Of a stretch of DNA of 64,000 nt, positions 10,937-19,983 are shown piece after piece. The notes beneath the pieces were generated by a model that ran no database searches, was not told the DNA's origin, and was given only the letters and a program-made list of their open reading frames with translations. The translations under genes were made by a program, and so were the position numbers. Position 1 is the first letter of the stretch. Each line of letters opens with the position of its first letter. The stretch comes from JADJXV01 sp046328995 (lineage in GTDB: Bacteria; Bacteroidota; Ignavibacteria; Kapaibacteriales; UBA961): assembly GCA_046328995.1 (NCBI GenBank), contig JAXLVN010000002.1:434001-498000 (forward strand). The letters are read 5' to 3'.

Positions 10937-11713
10937 ATGGACGAAATGATTACTTCTTTCGAGCCGGAATCAGGCGATAATGCGCCGGATATCCAACCAT
11001 CATTATTTAGCGGATTTATTGATATTTTTTCCGCACCATGGGAGATTGGGCGCCGGGCTATTCAGTCGCCAATGAAGATAGTACTCTTCGCTATTTTATT
11101 AGAAGCGTTGAGTATTACTGCCGTGAGCTATTTCTATTCAGCGAGTCCCGGAATTCGTAAAGAATCGTATGCAATGCAGGCGAAAATGATTGATAAAATG
11201 GCGCAAAATCCGAATTTTCCGAAAGAAAAATTATCGGAGCAATACGAAAACATTGAGAAGCAATTGGATTTCAATCCAACCCGATCGCTGGGTATGGGAA
11301 TTCTAACCGGTGGAGCCGTTATTTTTGGTCTCGGACTACTTCTCTGGATTTCCCATCGGATGTTTACCGGCGAGCCACTTGGATTTTTACATTTGATTGC
11401 GCTTGTAAGTTACGGTTCTTCAATTAGTGTCGTAGGTAATCTCATCGGTGCACTTATGCAGTTTTTCGGCGACTCCATGCGCATTGCTCCCGGACTTGGC
11501 TTCCTTGCTCCACCGGATGATTTCGGTCTCCTTGGCCTCCTGTCGCGTATTAATGTATTCACTATCTGGTTCTATGCCGCCGTTGGAATGGTCATCGCAT
11601 CGGCTGCCGCATTACCCAAGAAAACGGGCTATACCATCAGTGGAATTGTCTATGGATTTACCGTGCTTGTGTCGTGGGGATTGATGCGACTGATGGCGAT
11701 GTTCTTCGGATAA
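10937..11713 (+). CDS. Yip1-domain-like integral membrane protein
   Basis: A 258-residue polytopic membrane protein. After a soluble N-terminus (residues 1-45, including FIDIFSAPWEIGRRAIQSP) there are about five hydrophobic segments, near residues 46-65, 118-138, 148-170, 205-226 and 233-256. The FxxPWExxxRAIxSP entry followed by this pattern resembles the Yip1 domain family of bacterial inner-membrane proteins, whose function is poorly known. It precedes the M16 and M50 peptidases on the same strand, with about 150 bases to the next gene, so co-transcription is possible but not shown. Confidence 0.6.
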   Translation: MDEMITSFEPESGDNAPDIQPSLFSGFIDIFSAPWEIGRRAIQSPMKIVLFAILLEALSITAVSYFYSASPGIRKESYAMQAKMIDKMAQNPNFPKEKLSEQYENIEKQLDFNPTRSLGMGILTGGAVIFGLGLLLWISHRMFTGEPLGFLHLIALVSYGSSISVVGNLIGALMQFFGDSMRIAPGLGFLAPPDDFGLLGLLSRINVFTIWFYAAVGMVIASAAALPKKTGYTISGIVYGFTVLVSWGLMRLMAMFFG

Positions 11714-11865
11714 TTGCCGGACGCACGACAGGCGACCTACTACCCTTCATACTTCATTGAAAGGGGAACGCAAGCTCATCCTATCATTCTGCTGCGTATA
11801 AGTCTTATATCGCAGATAAAGGAAAAATTCCCCAAATATCTTCCTCCTACAACTATCAATCTTCT

Positions 11866-13134
11866 ATGGAAAATACGGTTCTTACAGAATTACACGAGCG
11901 TCATCTGGGCAATGGTCTGCATGTCGTCGTCGCACCTAATCACAAAGCACCCGTCGTCTGCGTGACGGTGGGCTATAAAGTGGGCTCGAAAGACGAACTC
12001 CCGACAAAGAATGGATTCGCTCATTTATTCGAACACCTGATGTTCGACGGCTCGACCAATGTCGCGCGCGGCGATTATTTCAAAATTGCAGCCAGTGCCG
12101 GCGGGAGTCCGAATGCTTATACGGCGTATGACCAAACAGTTTATCATATCACCGTACCTTCGCATCAAACAGAACTCGCATTATGGCTGGAGTCGGATCG
12201 AATGATGCAATTCGGCGTGCAGGAAATCGGCCTCGAAACGCAGAAACGCGTTGTGCTGGAGGAAATGTCGCAAGTCGTGGAGAATCAACCGTATGGAATT
12301 TGGCGTACCAAGCAGGCAGAGATTGCTTTTACGCCCGATTGCTCGCATAGCTGGGAAATTATCGGCAGCCGTGAGCATATTGCCGGCGCGACAATGGAAG
12401 ATGTGCAGTCATTCTTCTCCATGTATTACCGACCCAATAATGCGGTGCTGACAATTGCCGGCGATATTACGCCCGAGACGGCTTTCGCGCTCGCCGAGAA
12501 GTATTTCGGGGATATTCCGCGTGGAGACAAGCCTATTCGTCGTAACGCCGTAACCCCGGAAATGCGCCTCGGCGGACGCTCCGTTGTCGTCGAAGATACC
12601 GTGCCACTGCCGGCGGTGTATATGTCATTTCATACCGACGGATTCCTGGATGACCGCGCTGTTCGTGCCGATATTTTGGCGGGAATTGTCGGCGAGGGCC
12701 GCAGTTCCAGGTTCTATAAATCGCTCGTTTATGACCGCCAAATTGCCTCCTCTGCTTTTGCTTTTGCCGATCAACGGGAATTATCCTCACTTTTTACCGT
12801 GTCGGCGACGGCCGCAACACCGGAGATTACCTGTGATGAACTCAGCGCCGCTCTCCTTGCCGAATTAACGGCGGTGATTGATCAGGGTATTACCGAAACA
12901 GAAATTCTCAAAGCGCGGAATTCCCTCAAAACCGGTATCTCCTATCCGCTGCAAACCGCGACAGGAGTGGCAGATACCGTGACCCAACAAACGCTGTTCT
13001 GGAATGATCCCCATCGAGTAAACACGGCTCTCTCGCGCTTCTCCGCGTACTCGGCACAGGATATTCAAGACTATGCCCGGGAAATTATCCGCCCCGACAA
13101 TATGGTGCGCGTCGATATCATCCCCGCAGGATAA
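11866..13134 (+). CDS. M16 family zinc metallopeptidase
   Basis: A 422-residue protein with the inverted zinc motif HLFEH (H53, E56, H57) followed by the downstream glutamate region VVLEEMSQ near residue 130, as in pitrilysin / processing-peptidase M16 enzymes. The N-terminal catalytic half and the C-terminal inactive-type half are both present at the length of one M16 B-type subunit. No signal peptide is visible, so it is probably cytoplasmic. Members degrade or process peptides; the substrate is unknown. A hairpin terminator follows at 13154. Confidence 0.88.
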   Translation: MENTVLTELHERHLGNGLHVVVAPNHKAPVVCVTVGYKVGSKDELPTKNGFAHLFEHLMFDGSTNVARGDYFKIAASAGGSPNAYTAYDQTVYHITVPSHQTELALWLESDRMMQFGVQEIGLETQKRVVLEEMSQVVENQPYGIWRTKQAEIAFTPDCSHSWEIIGSREHIAGATMEDVQSFFSMYYRPNNAVLTIAGDITPETAFALAEKYFGDIPRGDKPIRRNAVTPEMRLGGRSVVVEDTVPLPAVYMSFHTDGFLDDRAVRADILAGIVGEGRSSRFYKSLVYDRQIASSAFAFADQRELSSLFTVSATAATPEITCDELSAALLAELTAVIDQGITETEILKARNSLKTGISYPLQTATGVADTVTQQTLFWNDPHRVNTALSRFSAYSAQDIQDYAREIIRPDNMVRVDIIPAG

Positions 13135-13153
13135 GCAGATAACGATTCACAAT

Positions 13154-13212
13154 AAAAGCGGAATGACACAGCGAAGGATATTCGCACCCCGTGCATTCCG
13201 CTTTTCTTTTAT
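13154..13212 (+). terminator. Terminator hairpin after the M16 peptidase
   Basis: A perfect 12-bp stem (13154-13165 with 13194-13205), a 28-base loop and a T-rich tail. It separates the M16 gene from the M50 protease gene. Confidence 0.7.
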
Positions 13213-13311
13213 GGCTGAAGCGTGTGGAATACGCCACAAGGAACCCAATAAATCTTCGTATTTTTGTGCTAATCTCAATCTCAATTCCGAACTAATTCCC
13301 CTTGCTTTTGT

Positions 13312-14442
13312 ATGGATTCTACCTACATCCCGCCTGATGATTTTCCTGCTGAGCTGCCTCCTATCCGTTTGAAAACATACCTGTTGCATCTTTTTCTGTT
13401 CCTACTGACGGTGATGACGACGACGATTGCAGGTACGACATGGGCAGGTAAGGATTTCACGGAAGTAATGAACTGGCACTATGGGCTCACGTATTCACTG
13501 CTGCTGATGGCCTTTCTTACGGCGCATGAATTCGGGCATTATTTCGCTGCACGCTATCACAAGGTCGATGCTTCTTTGCCCTATTTTTTGCCGATGCCGA
13601 TTCCGTTTTTGTCGCCGTTTGGTACGTTTGGTGCCTATATCAAGACGCGAACGCCGATTATGAGCCGCAAGGCACTCTTTGATATTGGTGCAGCGGGTCC
13701 GCTAGCCGGCTTTGTGGTGTGCTTTATTATTCTTGTTATTGGTTTTCTGACCCTTCCGCCCAAGGAATTTCTCTATACCATTCACCCGGAATTGCTGCTT
13801 CAGGGCGGCGAACCGGCGGTCTATGGGTTGCATTTTGGTAGTACAATGCTCTATGATGCAATGGCTGCGCTGCTCGTACCCGCTGGTGCGTATCTGCCTC
13901 CGATGAACGAAATGTACCATTATCCCTTCCTGTGCGTGGGATGGTTCGGCATGTTCGTCACGGCGCTCAATATGCTCCCGATGGGGCAGCTTGACGGCGG
14001 GCATGTGGTCTATGCGATGTTCGGCAAGCGGCAGAAACTCATTTCACGCATATTCTGGTGGATTTTGTTAATTATCGGAATAGCGTTTATTATAGAGTAT
14101 CTGGTTGATAATGTTGAAGTAATGGTGCTGAACTACGCCCCCACCAGCAGGTTAATCGACACCATCGAATGGATCAAAACCCATGGTGCATGGTATTTCA
14201 AAGGATGGAACGGATGGCTGTTTTGGGTGGTCATTACACGCTTTTTCATGAAGCTTGAGCATCCGCCCATACGGACGGGAGCACGGAAAATCGGCACTCC
14301 GCGCATGATTCTGGGATGGATTACGATCATAATTTTTATTGCTAGTTTCTCATTTACAGGAATTTATAATAATCCTGTTCCCCGTGGTGAAAACCCCGGC
14401 GGGCTCATGCGACTCATCGAAAAATCCTTCCCAAGTCCATAG
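13312..14442 (+). CDS. Site-2-type intramembrane metalloprotease (M50 family)
   Basis: A 376-residue integral membrane protein. The zinc motif HEFGH (H72, E73, H76) lies within a hydrophobic segment, and the second conserved motif LNMLPMGQLDGGH supplies the metal-binding aspartate in a later membrane segment. About seven transmembrane segments are visible. Site-2 proteases cut substrates within the membrane, often anti-sigma factors or membrane-bound regulators. There is no PDZ domain of the RseP type. The partner is unknown; the sigma-factor operon at 33571 is far away, so any link is speculative. The start at 13312 is the first ATG. Confidence 0.88.
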   Translation: MDSTYIPPDDFPAELPPIRLKTYLLHLFLFLLTVMTTTIAGTTWAGKDFTEVMNWHYGLTYSLLLMAFLTAHEFGHYFAARYHKVDASLPYFLPMPIPFLSPFGTFGAYIKTRTPIMSRKALFDIGAAGPLAGFVVCFIILVIGFLTLPPKEFLYTIHPELLLQGGEPAVYGLHFGSTMLYDAMAALLVPAGAYLPPMNEMYHYPFLCVGWFGMFVTALNMLPMGQLDGGHVVYAMFGKRQKLISRIFWWILLIIGIAFIIEYLVDNVEVMVLNYAPTSRLIDTIEWIKTHGAWYFKGWNGWLFWVVITRFFMKLEHPPIRTGARKIGTPRMILGWITIIIFIASFSFTGIYNNPVPRGENPGGLMRLIEKSFPSP

Positions 14443-14490
14443 AAATTCAATTCGTAAGGGCAGCTGCCATTTTCCAATACATCTGATGCT

Positions 14491-15495
14491 ATGATGATGA
14501 CGTATTCCACAGATGAACTCTTCCATGGTCTCCGCTCCGGCAACCGGCGGATGCTTGCCAAGGCGATTTCTCTCATCGAGAGTGAACTCCCGGCCGACCG
14601 CACAGCCGCGCAAGAGCTTCTCGCAAAAGCACTTCCATTGGCAGGAAATTCCTATCGAATCGGTATTACCGGCGCTCCCGGCGTGGGCAAGAGTACCTTT
14701 ATCGAAGCGTTTGGCGTGCAGGCAATTACAAGCGGACACCATCGGGTGGCTGTGCTGGCAATTGACCCGAGCAGTTCACGGTCGGGGGGAAGTATTTTGG
14801 GTGACAAAACCCGCATGCACGAGCTCTCGCAGCGACGGGAGGCATTTATTCGTCCGTCGCCATCGCATGGTACGCTTGGCGGCGTGGCGCATGCAACGCG
14901 GGAAGTGATGTTGCTCTGTGAGGCGGCGGGATTTGATGTGATCCTTATCGAGACCGTCGGCGTGGGGCAGTCTGAAACGGAAGTCGCCTCGATGGTCGAT
15001 GTCTTCATGGCGCTCATGCTGCCAAATGCAGGCGATGAATTGCAGGGAATTAAACGCGGTATCATGGAAATGGGGGATATCTTTGTGGTGACCAAGGCAG
15101 ATGGCGAACAGCTTCAGCAGGCGCAGCTTGCGCGGCAACAGTTGAGTTCGGCGCTCCGCTTGCTCCGCCCGAAATCGCCGCATTGGCAGCCGAAAGTCCT
15201 CGCGATAAGCGCGCTCGAATCCCGGGGAATTGATGAAGTGTGGCACTGCTGCACCGAGTATTTTGCCGAGAGTAAGCAATTGGGAATAATCGACATGCTG
15301 CGTGCCGAACAAAACAAACACTGGCTCCACAATGTTCTCGAAAATCGCCTGCGACAGCTCTTCTATGAATGCCCGCCGGTTGCTGCGCAATTACCCCTGA
15401 TGGAGCAGGCCGTGCTCTCCGGTGATATCCTTCCGCCAATCGCCGCCGAGAAATTGCTGTCGCTGCTCACATTCGCTCCGAGGGCAGAGGAGTAA
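14491..15495 (+). CDS. meaB: MeaB/ArgK-type GTPase chaperone of methylmalonyl-CoA mutase
   Basis: A 334-residue G3E-family P-loop GTPase. Walker A GAPGVGKST is at residues 61-69, followed by AVLAIDPSSSRSGGSILGDKTRM, the ETVGVGQSETEV switch region and VVTKADG as the base-specificity motif. MeaB proteins load and protect the adenosylcobalamin cofactor of methylmalonyl-CoA mutase or related mutases. No mutase gene is adjacent here, so the partner must be encoded elsewhere. Three consecutive ATG codons make the exact start uncertain by up to two residues. Confidence 0.92.
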   Translation: MMMTYSTDELFHGLRSGNRRMLAKAISLIESELPADRTAAQELLAKALPLAGNSYRIGITGAPGVGKSTFIEAFGVQAITSGHHRVAVLAIDPSSSRSGGSILGDKTRMHELSQRREAFIRPSPSHGTLGGVAHATREVMLLCEAAGFDVILIETVGVGQSETEVASMVDVFMALMLPNAGDELQGIKRGIMEMGDIFVVTKADGEQLQQAQLARQQLSSALRLLRPKSPHWQPKVLAISALESRGIDEVWHCCTEYFAESKQLGIIDMLRAEQNKHWLHNVLENRLRQLFYECPPVAAQLPLMEQAVLSGDILPPIAAEKLLSLLTFAPRAEE

Positions 15496-15512
15496 TGGCA
15501 ACGTTTCCTTTG

Positions 15513-15571
15513 ACCCCATGATTAAAATCGTGGGCTATGTTTACGCCTTGTGTCATTGTTTTTGATAGGGG
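15513..15571. repeat. Dispersed intergenic module with hairpin CCCAT-attaaaat-RTGGG (copy 1)
   Basis: A short palindrome (ccccatgattaaaatcgtggg) is followed by gctatgtt and gtgtcattgttttt. A second copy occurs at 37611-37671 with the same order and only a few differences. Both copies lie near arrays of the 15-bp repeat. The overlapping hairpin at 15567-15586 (7-bp stem aggggcg / cgcccct, then TTT) may terminate meaB. Confidence 0.65.
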
Positions 15572-15593
15572 CGAGCTACCGCCCCTTTGAAAC

Positions 15594-15714
15594 TCAGTGT
15601 GACTGAACGTATTCGTATTCTTACGACTCACCATTCAACCAACGTACGACTAAAATTCGGCATCTAATTGAACACTTCGACAAGCTCAGTATGATGGAAC
15701 GTATTTGTATTCTT
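15594..15714. repeat. Dispersed intergenic module B, inverse orientation
   Basis: On the minus strand 15655-15714 reads GTAAGAATACAA, then GTTCC, then CTGAGCTTGTCGAAGTG, then CAATTAGATGCCGAAT. This matches the modules at 30812-30835 plus 32775-32809 and at 32864-32909 with few differences. A partial second copy is at 15594-15625. No gene is supported here. Confidence 0.75.
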
Positions 15715-15717
15715 ACT

Positions 15718-15792
15718 ACTTACGACTTCCCGACTTACGACTTCCCAACTTACAACTTCCCGACTTACGACTTCCCGACTTATGACTTACTA
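15718..15792. repeat. 15-bp tandem repeat array, left part
   Basis: Four 15-bp units of consensus ACTTACGACTTCCCR (15718-15777) and a partial variant unit up to the TA used by the IS630 element. The array continues at 18194-18231 and 19984-20079, so it was one array of about 13 units before three insertion sequences entered it. Confidence 0.9.
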
Positions 15793-15801
15793 CATTGTCA
15801 T

Positions 15802-16518
15802 CTAAGTTTTGTCAGATGTTCTATTATCAGGATTGACCTTCTGATATTTAGTTGCCATCTTTGTTCTTGCGGTCTTAATCGAGAATTGCCATTCAATTTT
15901 TATTGCTTTATCATTTCTGCGTTTGATGATGGCAACTATCTCTTGAGCTAGCTTTTCTTTGTTTGGAATTCTACGATTGAGACACTGTTTCGTTAACGCT
16001 GAAAATTCAATTTCTATCATGTTGAGCCACGATGAGGAGTTCGGCGTATAGTAAAATTCAAATCGCTCAGCCAACGCCAATGCTTGCTCTGCAGGCAGAT
16101 GTTCGTAAAATGAACCCGTGTTGTGCGTGTTAAGATTGTCTTGTACTACTCTTATTTTATGAGCCGTTGGATATGCTTTAGCTATCTCCTGCATGAATAA
16201 TGTGTACTCTTTCTTTGTTCGCTGATCATAGACCTGAGCACAGCGTTTTCCGCTCAAAGGTTCAATCATCGCAAGCAAACTACAGGAGCCGTTCTTAGAG
16301 TAAGAGTAGTGCTCCTTGGCCACTACGCCTGTTTGCATCGCTATGGGTTCAACTCTATCGCCAATAAGAAAGCAGGGACGTTCATCGAAGCATACAACAG
16401 GGAAATCAGGATTGTATTCCAGAGCATAAAGCTGAAGAATCTTCTCCATCTTGGCTAAGAAGATGCCGTCAACTTTTGCTATGCACCATGTGCGCTTCAG
16501 GTGCGGTTGAAGTTCGTT
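15802..16518 (-). CDS. IS630 transposase, DDE part (orfB, read after -1 frameshift)
   Basis: Catalytic part of the transposase. Visible are VVCFDERP (first aspartate), VVQDNLNTHN (second aspartate) and SWLNMIEIEFSAL (glutamate) in the spacing of an IS630-type DDE domain. I start the feature at the AAC codon reached by slipping back one base on the A8 run at 16517-16524; an isolated ATG exists only at 16449, inside the domain, so independent translation is unlikely. The combined orfA-orfB product would be about 376 residues. The sequence is identical in copies 1 and 2, and the same protein sequence is found in copy 3. Confidence 0.85.
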   Translation of the reverse strand, partial: NELQPHLKRTWCIAKVDGIFLAKMEKILQLYALEYNPDFPVVCFDERPCFLIGDRVEPIAMQTGVVAKEHYSYSKNGSCSLLAMIEPLSGKRCAQVYDQRTKKEYTLFMQEIAKAYPTAHKIRVVQDNLNTHNTGSFYEHLPAEQALALAERFEFYYTPNSSSWLNMIEIEFSALTKQCLNRRIPNKEKLAQEIVAIIKRRNDKAIKIEWQFSIKTARTKMATKYQKVNPDNRTSDKT

Positions 16519-16931
16519 TTTTTTAATATCTTTGATACATGCTCATGGCTAATATGCTCGCAAATCTCTAATTCGACAATCTTCTCGGAGAGTAAGCGTA
16601 ACGACCACTTTGCATAGCCTTCGGGTGCCTGACTACACGCCAATGCTGTGATTTGTGCCCGTTGTTGGCCGGAAATAACAACCGGACGACCGGATCTGGG
16701 CTTGTCGTAAAGTCCTGTTAAACCAAATGCTTTGTATTTATCTATCAATCGTCGAAGTACCGGTGGCGTTATCGAATATTCCTTCGTAATTGATTGATAG
16801 GTTCGTCCGGCATCTAAGGCAAGCAGATATAAAACCCGCTTGTAAATCTTAACCGACAAGGTATTCTGTTTTGATAGTGCTTGTAATTCTGTTCGATCTG
16901 TTTTACTCAATCGAAGATGAGATTTTGCCAT
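16497..16931 (-). CDS. IS630 transposase, helix-turn-helix part (orfA)
   Basis: A 144-residue N-terminal DNA-binding part. It has tandem helix-turn-helix segments (RTYQSITKEYSITPPVLRRL, then AKWSLRLLSEKIVELEICEHISHEHVSKIL) with the GLYDKPRSGRP linker common in IS630 orfA proteins. The ribosome binding site is GGAGG just upstream on the minus strand. The reading frame crosses a run of eight A residues (A AAA AAA in the zero frame) immediately before its last seven codons, a classic -1 slippery site leading into orfB. Confidence 0.87.
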   Translation of the reverse strand: MAKSHLRLSKTDRTELQALSKQNTLSVKIYKRVLYLLALDAGRTYQSITKEYSITPPVLRRLIDKYKAFGLTGLYDKPRSGRPVVISGQQRAQITALACSQAPEGYAKWSLRLLSEKIVELEICEHISHEHVSKILKKTNFNRT

Positions 16932-17005
16932 GGTTCCTCCAAAAAAATGACAATATAGCGCTTTCTGTCAAAACTTAAATGACAATGTACTTACTACATT
17001 GTCAT

Positions 17006-17722
17006 CTAAGTTTTGTCAGATGTTCTATTATCAGGATTGACCTTCTGATATTTAGTTGCCATCTTTGTTCTTGCGGTCTTAATCGAGAATTGCCATTCAA
17101 TTTTTATTGCTTTATCATTTCTGCGTTTGATGATGGCAACTATCTCTTGAGCTAGCTTTTCTTTGTTTGGAATTCTACGATTGAGACACTGTTTCGTTAA
17201 CGCTGAAAATTCAATTTCTATCATGTTGAGCCACGATGAGGAGTTCGGCGTATAGTAAAATTCAAATCGCTCAGCCAACGCCAATGCTTGCTCTGCAGGC
17301 AGATGTTCGTAAAATGAACCCGTGTTGTGCGTGTTAAGATTGTCTTGTACTACTCTTATTTTATGAGCCGTTGGATATGCTTTAGCTATCTCCTGCATGA
17401 ATAATGTGTACTCTTTCTTTGTTCGCTGATCATAGACCTGAGCACAGCGTTTTCCGCTCAAAGGTTCAATCATCGCAAGCAAACTACAGGAGCCGTTCTT
17501 AGAGTAAGAGTAGTGCTCCTTGGCCACTACGCCTGTTTGCATCGCTATGGGTTCAACTCTATCGCCAATAAGAAAGCAGGGACGTTCATCGAAGCATACA
17601 ACAGGGAAATCAGGATTGTATTCCAGAGCATAAAGCTGAAGAATCTTCTCCATCTTGGCTAAGAAGATGCCGTCAACTTTTGCTATGCACCATGTGCGCT
17701 TCAGGTGCGGTTGAAGTTCGTT
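17006..17722 (-). CDS. IS630 transposase, DDE part (orfB), copy 2
   Basis: Identical to the orfB of copy 1, with the same DDE residues and the same entry by -1 frameshift on the A8 run at 17721-17728. The reading frame is intact, so the element is probably still active or was until recently. Confidence 0.85.
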   Translation of the reverse strand, partial: NELQPHLKRTWCIAKVDGIFLAKMEKILQLYALEYNPDFPVVCFDERPCFLIGDRVEPIAMQTGVVAKEHYSYSKNGSCSLLAMIEPLSGKRCAQVYDQRTKKEYTLFMQEIAKAYPTAHKIRVVQDNLNTHNTGSFYEHLPAEQALALAERFEFYYTPNSSSWLNMIEIEFSALTKQCLNRRIPNKEKLAQEIVAIIKRRNDKAIKIEWQFSIKTARTKMATKYQKVNPDNRTSDKT

Positions 17723-18135
17723 TTTTTTAATATCTTTGATACATGCTCATGGCTAATATGCTCGCAAATCTCTAATTCGACAATCTTCTCGGAGAGTAAG
17801 CGTAACGACCACTTTGCATAGCCTTCGGGTGCCTGACTACACGCCAATGCTGTGATTTGTGCCCGTTGTTGGCCGGAAATAACAACCGGACGACCGGATC
17901 TGGGCTTGTCGTAAAGTCCTGTTAAACCAAATGCTTTGTATTTATCTATCAATCGTCGAAGTACCGGTGGCGTTATCGAATATTCCTTCGTAATTGATTG
18001 ATAGGTTCGTCCGGCATCTAAGGCAAGCAGATATAAAACCCGCTTGTAAATCTTAACCGACAAGGTATTCTGTTTTGATAGTGCTTGTAATTCTGTTCGA
18101 TCTGTTTTACTCAATCGAAGATGAGATTTTGCCAT
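17701..18135 (-). CDS. IS630 transposase, helix-turn-helix part (orfA), copy 2
   Basis: Identical 144-residue protein to the orfA of copy 1, with the same GGAGG ribosome binding site and the same slippery run close to its 3' end. Confidence 0.87.
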   Translation of the reverse strand: MAKSHLRLSKTDRTELQALSKQNTLSVKIYKRVLYLLALDAGRTYQSITKEYSITPPVLRRLIDKYKAFGLTGLYDKPRSGRPVVISGQQRAQITALACSQAPEGYAKWSLRLLSEKIVELEICEHISHEHVSKILKKTNFNRT

Positions 18136-18193
18136 GGTTCCTCCAAAAAAATGACAATATAGCGCTTTCTGTCAAAACTTAAATGACAATGTA

Positions 18194-18231
18194 CTTACCG
18201 ACTTACAACTTCCCAACTTACAACTTCCCAA
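18194..18231. repeat. 15-bp tandem repeat array, middle part
   Basis: The fragment cttaccg and two full 15-bp units (18201-18230), between the right TA of IS630 copy 2 and the left end of the IS1634-type element. The last seven bases TTCCCAA are repeated at 19984-19990 as the target duplication. Confidence 0.88.
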
Positions 18232-19983
18232 CTGTCCGTTCGCTGATTTTATGATGAGTTTTTGAGATTTACATTTTCAATTTTGAGATATGTGTCCGGT
18301 GGTAGCCCTAATAGTTGGAGAATACGTTGTTGCGTTGGATACAACGGCGTCAGATGTCGAATGACGGTATCCTCTGTCTGTACAATAGTTAACGTGATGT
18401 ACATAAAGGTTTTAAGCATTCGTTCAGTTGTCGGTCTGGCAGAGCGTATTTGGCCGCTTAACTGTTCTAATGCGTCATTTTCCGTCTTTGCAAGCTCGGT
18501 GCGAACACGGTGCTCCACCACTGAGAGCAAGCGCAAGGCAATCGTCAACAAGCGAATCAACCCTATAATATGGTCTTCGCGTTGCAGAAACATCGGAGAA
18601 AGTGCAAGCGGCTGCCCCTTTAAACGATGGAAGCCCCGCTCAATTTGTATTTCGGCTCGATAGATTTCTACCGATTTTTCGACCGTCATCTCCGGGTCAT
18701 TGGTCGCGTAAAGTCGCCAGCCGAGACGAGCAGAAGCCGAAGCAATGGCGGCGGTGTTCGGCTCGACGGTGACCGTAAAATCTTTCTGCTCTTCAATGAC
18801 TGCGGCTCTGGTTTTGTAGGCACGTTTGGCAACCGAAGTATTCGTTTCGTGAACAGTAACTGTAAGTAATTCAGATATATTATAACGTTTAAGGACTGTA
18901 CTGATATAGGCGTCAACCTCAGCGCGTTCTCTTCGTCGGCGCTTGCCTTGCTTGCGCTCATTCAAGGTTTCGATTGCAGTTTTGGCCTTTTCGATTGCAC
19001 TCAGAAAATCGCGTTGGAGGCGCTCGGCATGGGCAACGCTGCGTATCATAAACCGACGTTCGTTCCACGTCAGAGTATCGCCCAAAGATGTTGCGGCGCT
19101 CATCGTATGACTCAATTCATAGCCGTGAGCTATCAGCTCTTTATCGCGGTTGAGTACTTCTATAAGGGGCTGATCTGCCGAGGGAACAGGAAGCTCTTGG
19201 TATTGTTTCTCCGGCAACGGACACAGATAACAATCGCCTAATTCTTGTATGCGAACTCGTGTCGCTACGGCCGCCATTTTTGAATCTCCGACATGCAACA
19301 GGCGTCGATGAAGTGTCTCGTGAACGCTTTCTATTGCCGGAACATAGAGAGGGTCGTCGGCTCTGTCGCCGGAGACAACGCTCACGCGCAGTGGCAGTCC
19401 TAACGGGTCAAGCGTCGAAAGCATGACCTTGACTTGTCCTAAGTCCGGACGGTGGTCTTTGCTGTAGCCCAATTGAAGTATCCCTTGTTCATTGACGATA
19501 TGATAGCTGCTTACGGTCGTTGAATCATGACGCACTACTGACGAGCCAAGATCGTAGGTTCTTATAATACATCGAGTTGACGCTTGCTCAAATGCCGACC
19601 AACGGTCATTGTCGGACAATGAACGCAAGACTCCGGCTAAGCGGTCGTCGCTCACGTCAAGGGCGCTCATCGGTTCGCCTATACACTGGCTCAGGGTATT
19701 GATACGAGCTCCAGCCCATGATTCTACTGCCTGTAAACGGTGGTCGCATTGGGATAATATGTACGAAAGCCATACACAAGTGGTCTTACCTAACGATATA
19801 CCTTGACGGTTACCGTGACTCGGGAAATGTGTGTCTATGAGCGTTGGAATTGACATAAAATCAAGCTGACTGTAGAGTAATGGGATATCGTCAACACGCT
19901 CGCTTATGATTGTTGGGGGAGTTGCCATTATGCAATTTCATACTATTTCTTTATTTCTCAAAAAAATATCAGCGAACGAACAG
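18232..19983 (-). mobile_element. IS1634-family insertion sequence
   Basis: A 1,752-bp element with inverted repeats of about 19 bp (left end CTGTCCGTTCGCTGATTTT; the right end matches in reverse complement with two differences). It is flanked by direct TTCCCAA at 18225-18231 and 19984-19990. Because the host sequence is itself repetitive, the exact length of the duplication is uncertain, but joining the flanks restores regular 15-bp units. It holds one intact transposase gene. Confidence 0.9.
18249..19928 (-). CDS. IS1634-type DDE transposase
   Basis: A 559-residue transposase filling the element. The N-terminal part contains DIPLLYSQLDFMSIPTLID, then the first catalytic aspartate in VVRHDSTTVSSYH, the second in LLHVGDSKMA, and the C-terminal block YRAEIQIERGFHRLKG carrying the glutamate, as in IS1634/IS1549 transposases of the IS4 superfamily. 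The frame is uninterrupted. It differs in type from the adjacent IS630 elements, so the array was hit at least twice independently. Confidence 0.92.
   Translation of the reverse strand: MATPPTIISERVDDIPLLYSQLDFMSIPTLIDTHFPSHGNRQGISLGKTTCVWLSYILSQCDHRLQAVESWAGARINTLSQCIGEPMSALDVSDDRLAGVLRSLSDNDRWSAFEQASTRCIIRTYDLGSSVVRHDSTTVSSYHIVNEQGILQLGYSKDHRPDLGQVKVMLSTLDPLGLPLRVSVVSGDRADDPLYVPAIESVHETLHRRLLHVGDSKMAAVATRVRIQELGDCYLCPLPEKQYQELPVPSADQPLIEVLNRDKELIAHGYELSHTMSAATSLGDTLTWNERRFMIRSVAHAERLQRDFLSAIEKAKTAIETLNERKQGKRRRRERAEVDAYISTVLKRYNISELLTVTVHETNTSVAKRAYKTRAAVIEEQKDFTVTVEPNTAAIASASARLGWRLYATNDPEMTVEKSVEIYRAEIQIERGFHRLKGQPLALSPMFLQREDHIIGLIRLLTIALRLLSVVEHRVRTELAKTENDALEQLSGQIRSARPTTERMLKTFMYITLTIVQTEDTVIRHLTPLYPTQQRILQLLGLPPDTYLKIENVNLKNSS

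Larger units (their letters stand above)
15793..16987 (-). mobile_element. IS630-family insertion sequence, copy 1
   Basis: A 1,195-bp element bounded by imperfect inverted repeats of about 24 bp (left CATTGTCATCTAAGTTTTGT, right end the same with a few changes). It is flanked on both sides by TA, the target dinucleotide duplicated by the IS630/Tc1 group. It carries an HTH orfA and a DDE orfB joined by a probable -1 frameshift. An identical second copy follows after a 9-base spacer. Confidence 0.93.
16997..18191 (-). mobile_element. IS630-family insertion sequence, copy 2
   Basis: A second 1,195-bp copy, apparently identical to copy 1 base for base, flanked by TA at 16995-16996 and 18192-18193. 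The spacer between copies is TActtacTA, and cttac also lies on the outer flanks of the pair. The pair therefore looks like a tandem duplication of [cttacTA-IS-TA] rather than two independent insertions. Confidence 0.93.

Noticed and set aside
15691..15951. Open frame encoding a TYDFP repeat protein
   Set aside because: It is a read-through of the 15-bp tandem array, whose length is a multiple of three, and then runs into the IS630 end. No ribosome binding site or independent support.
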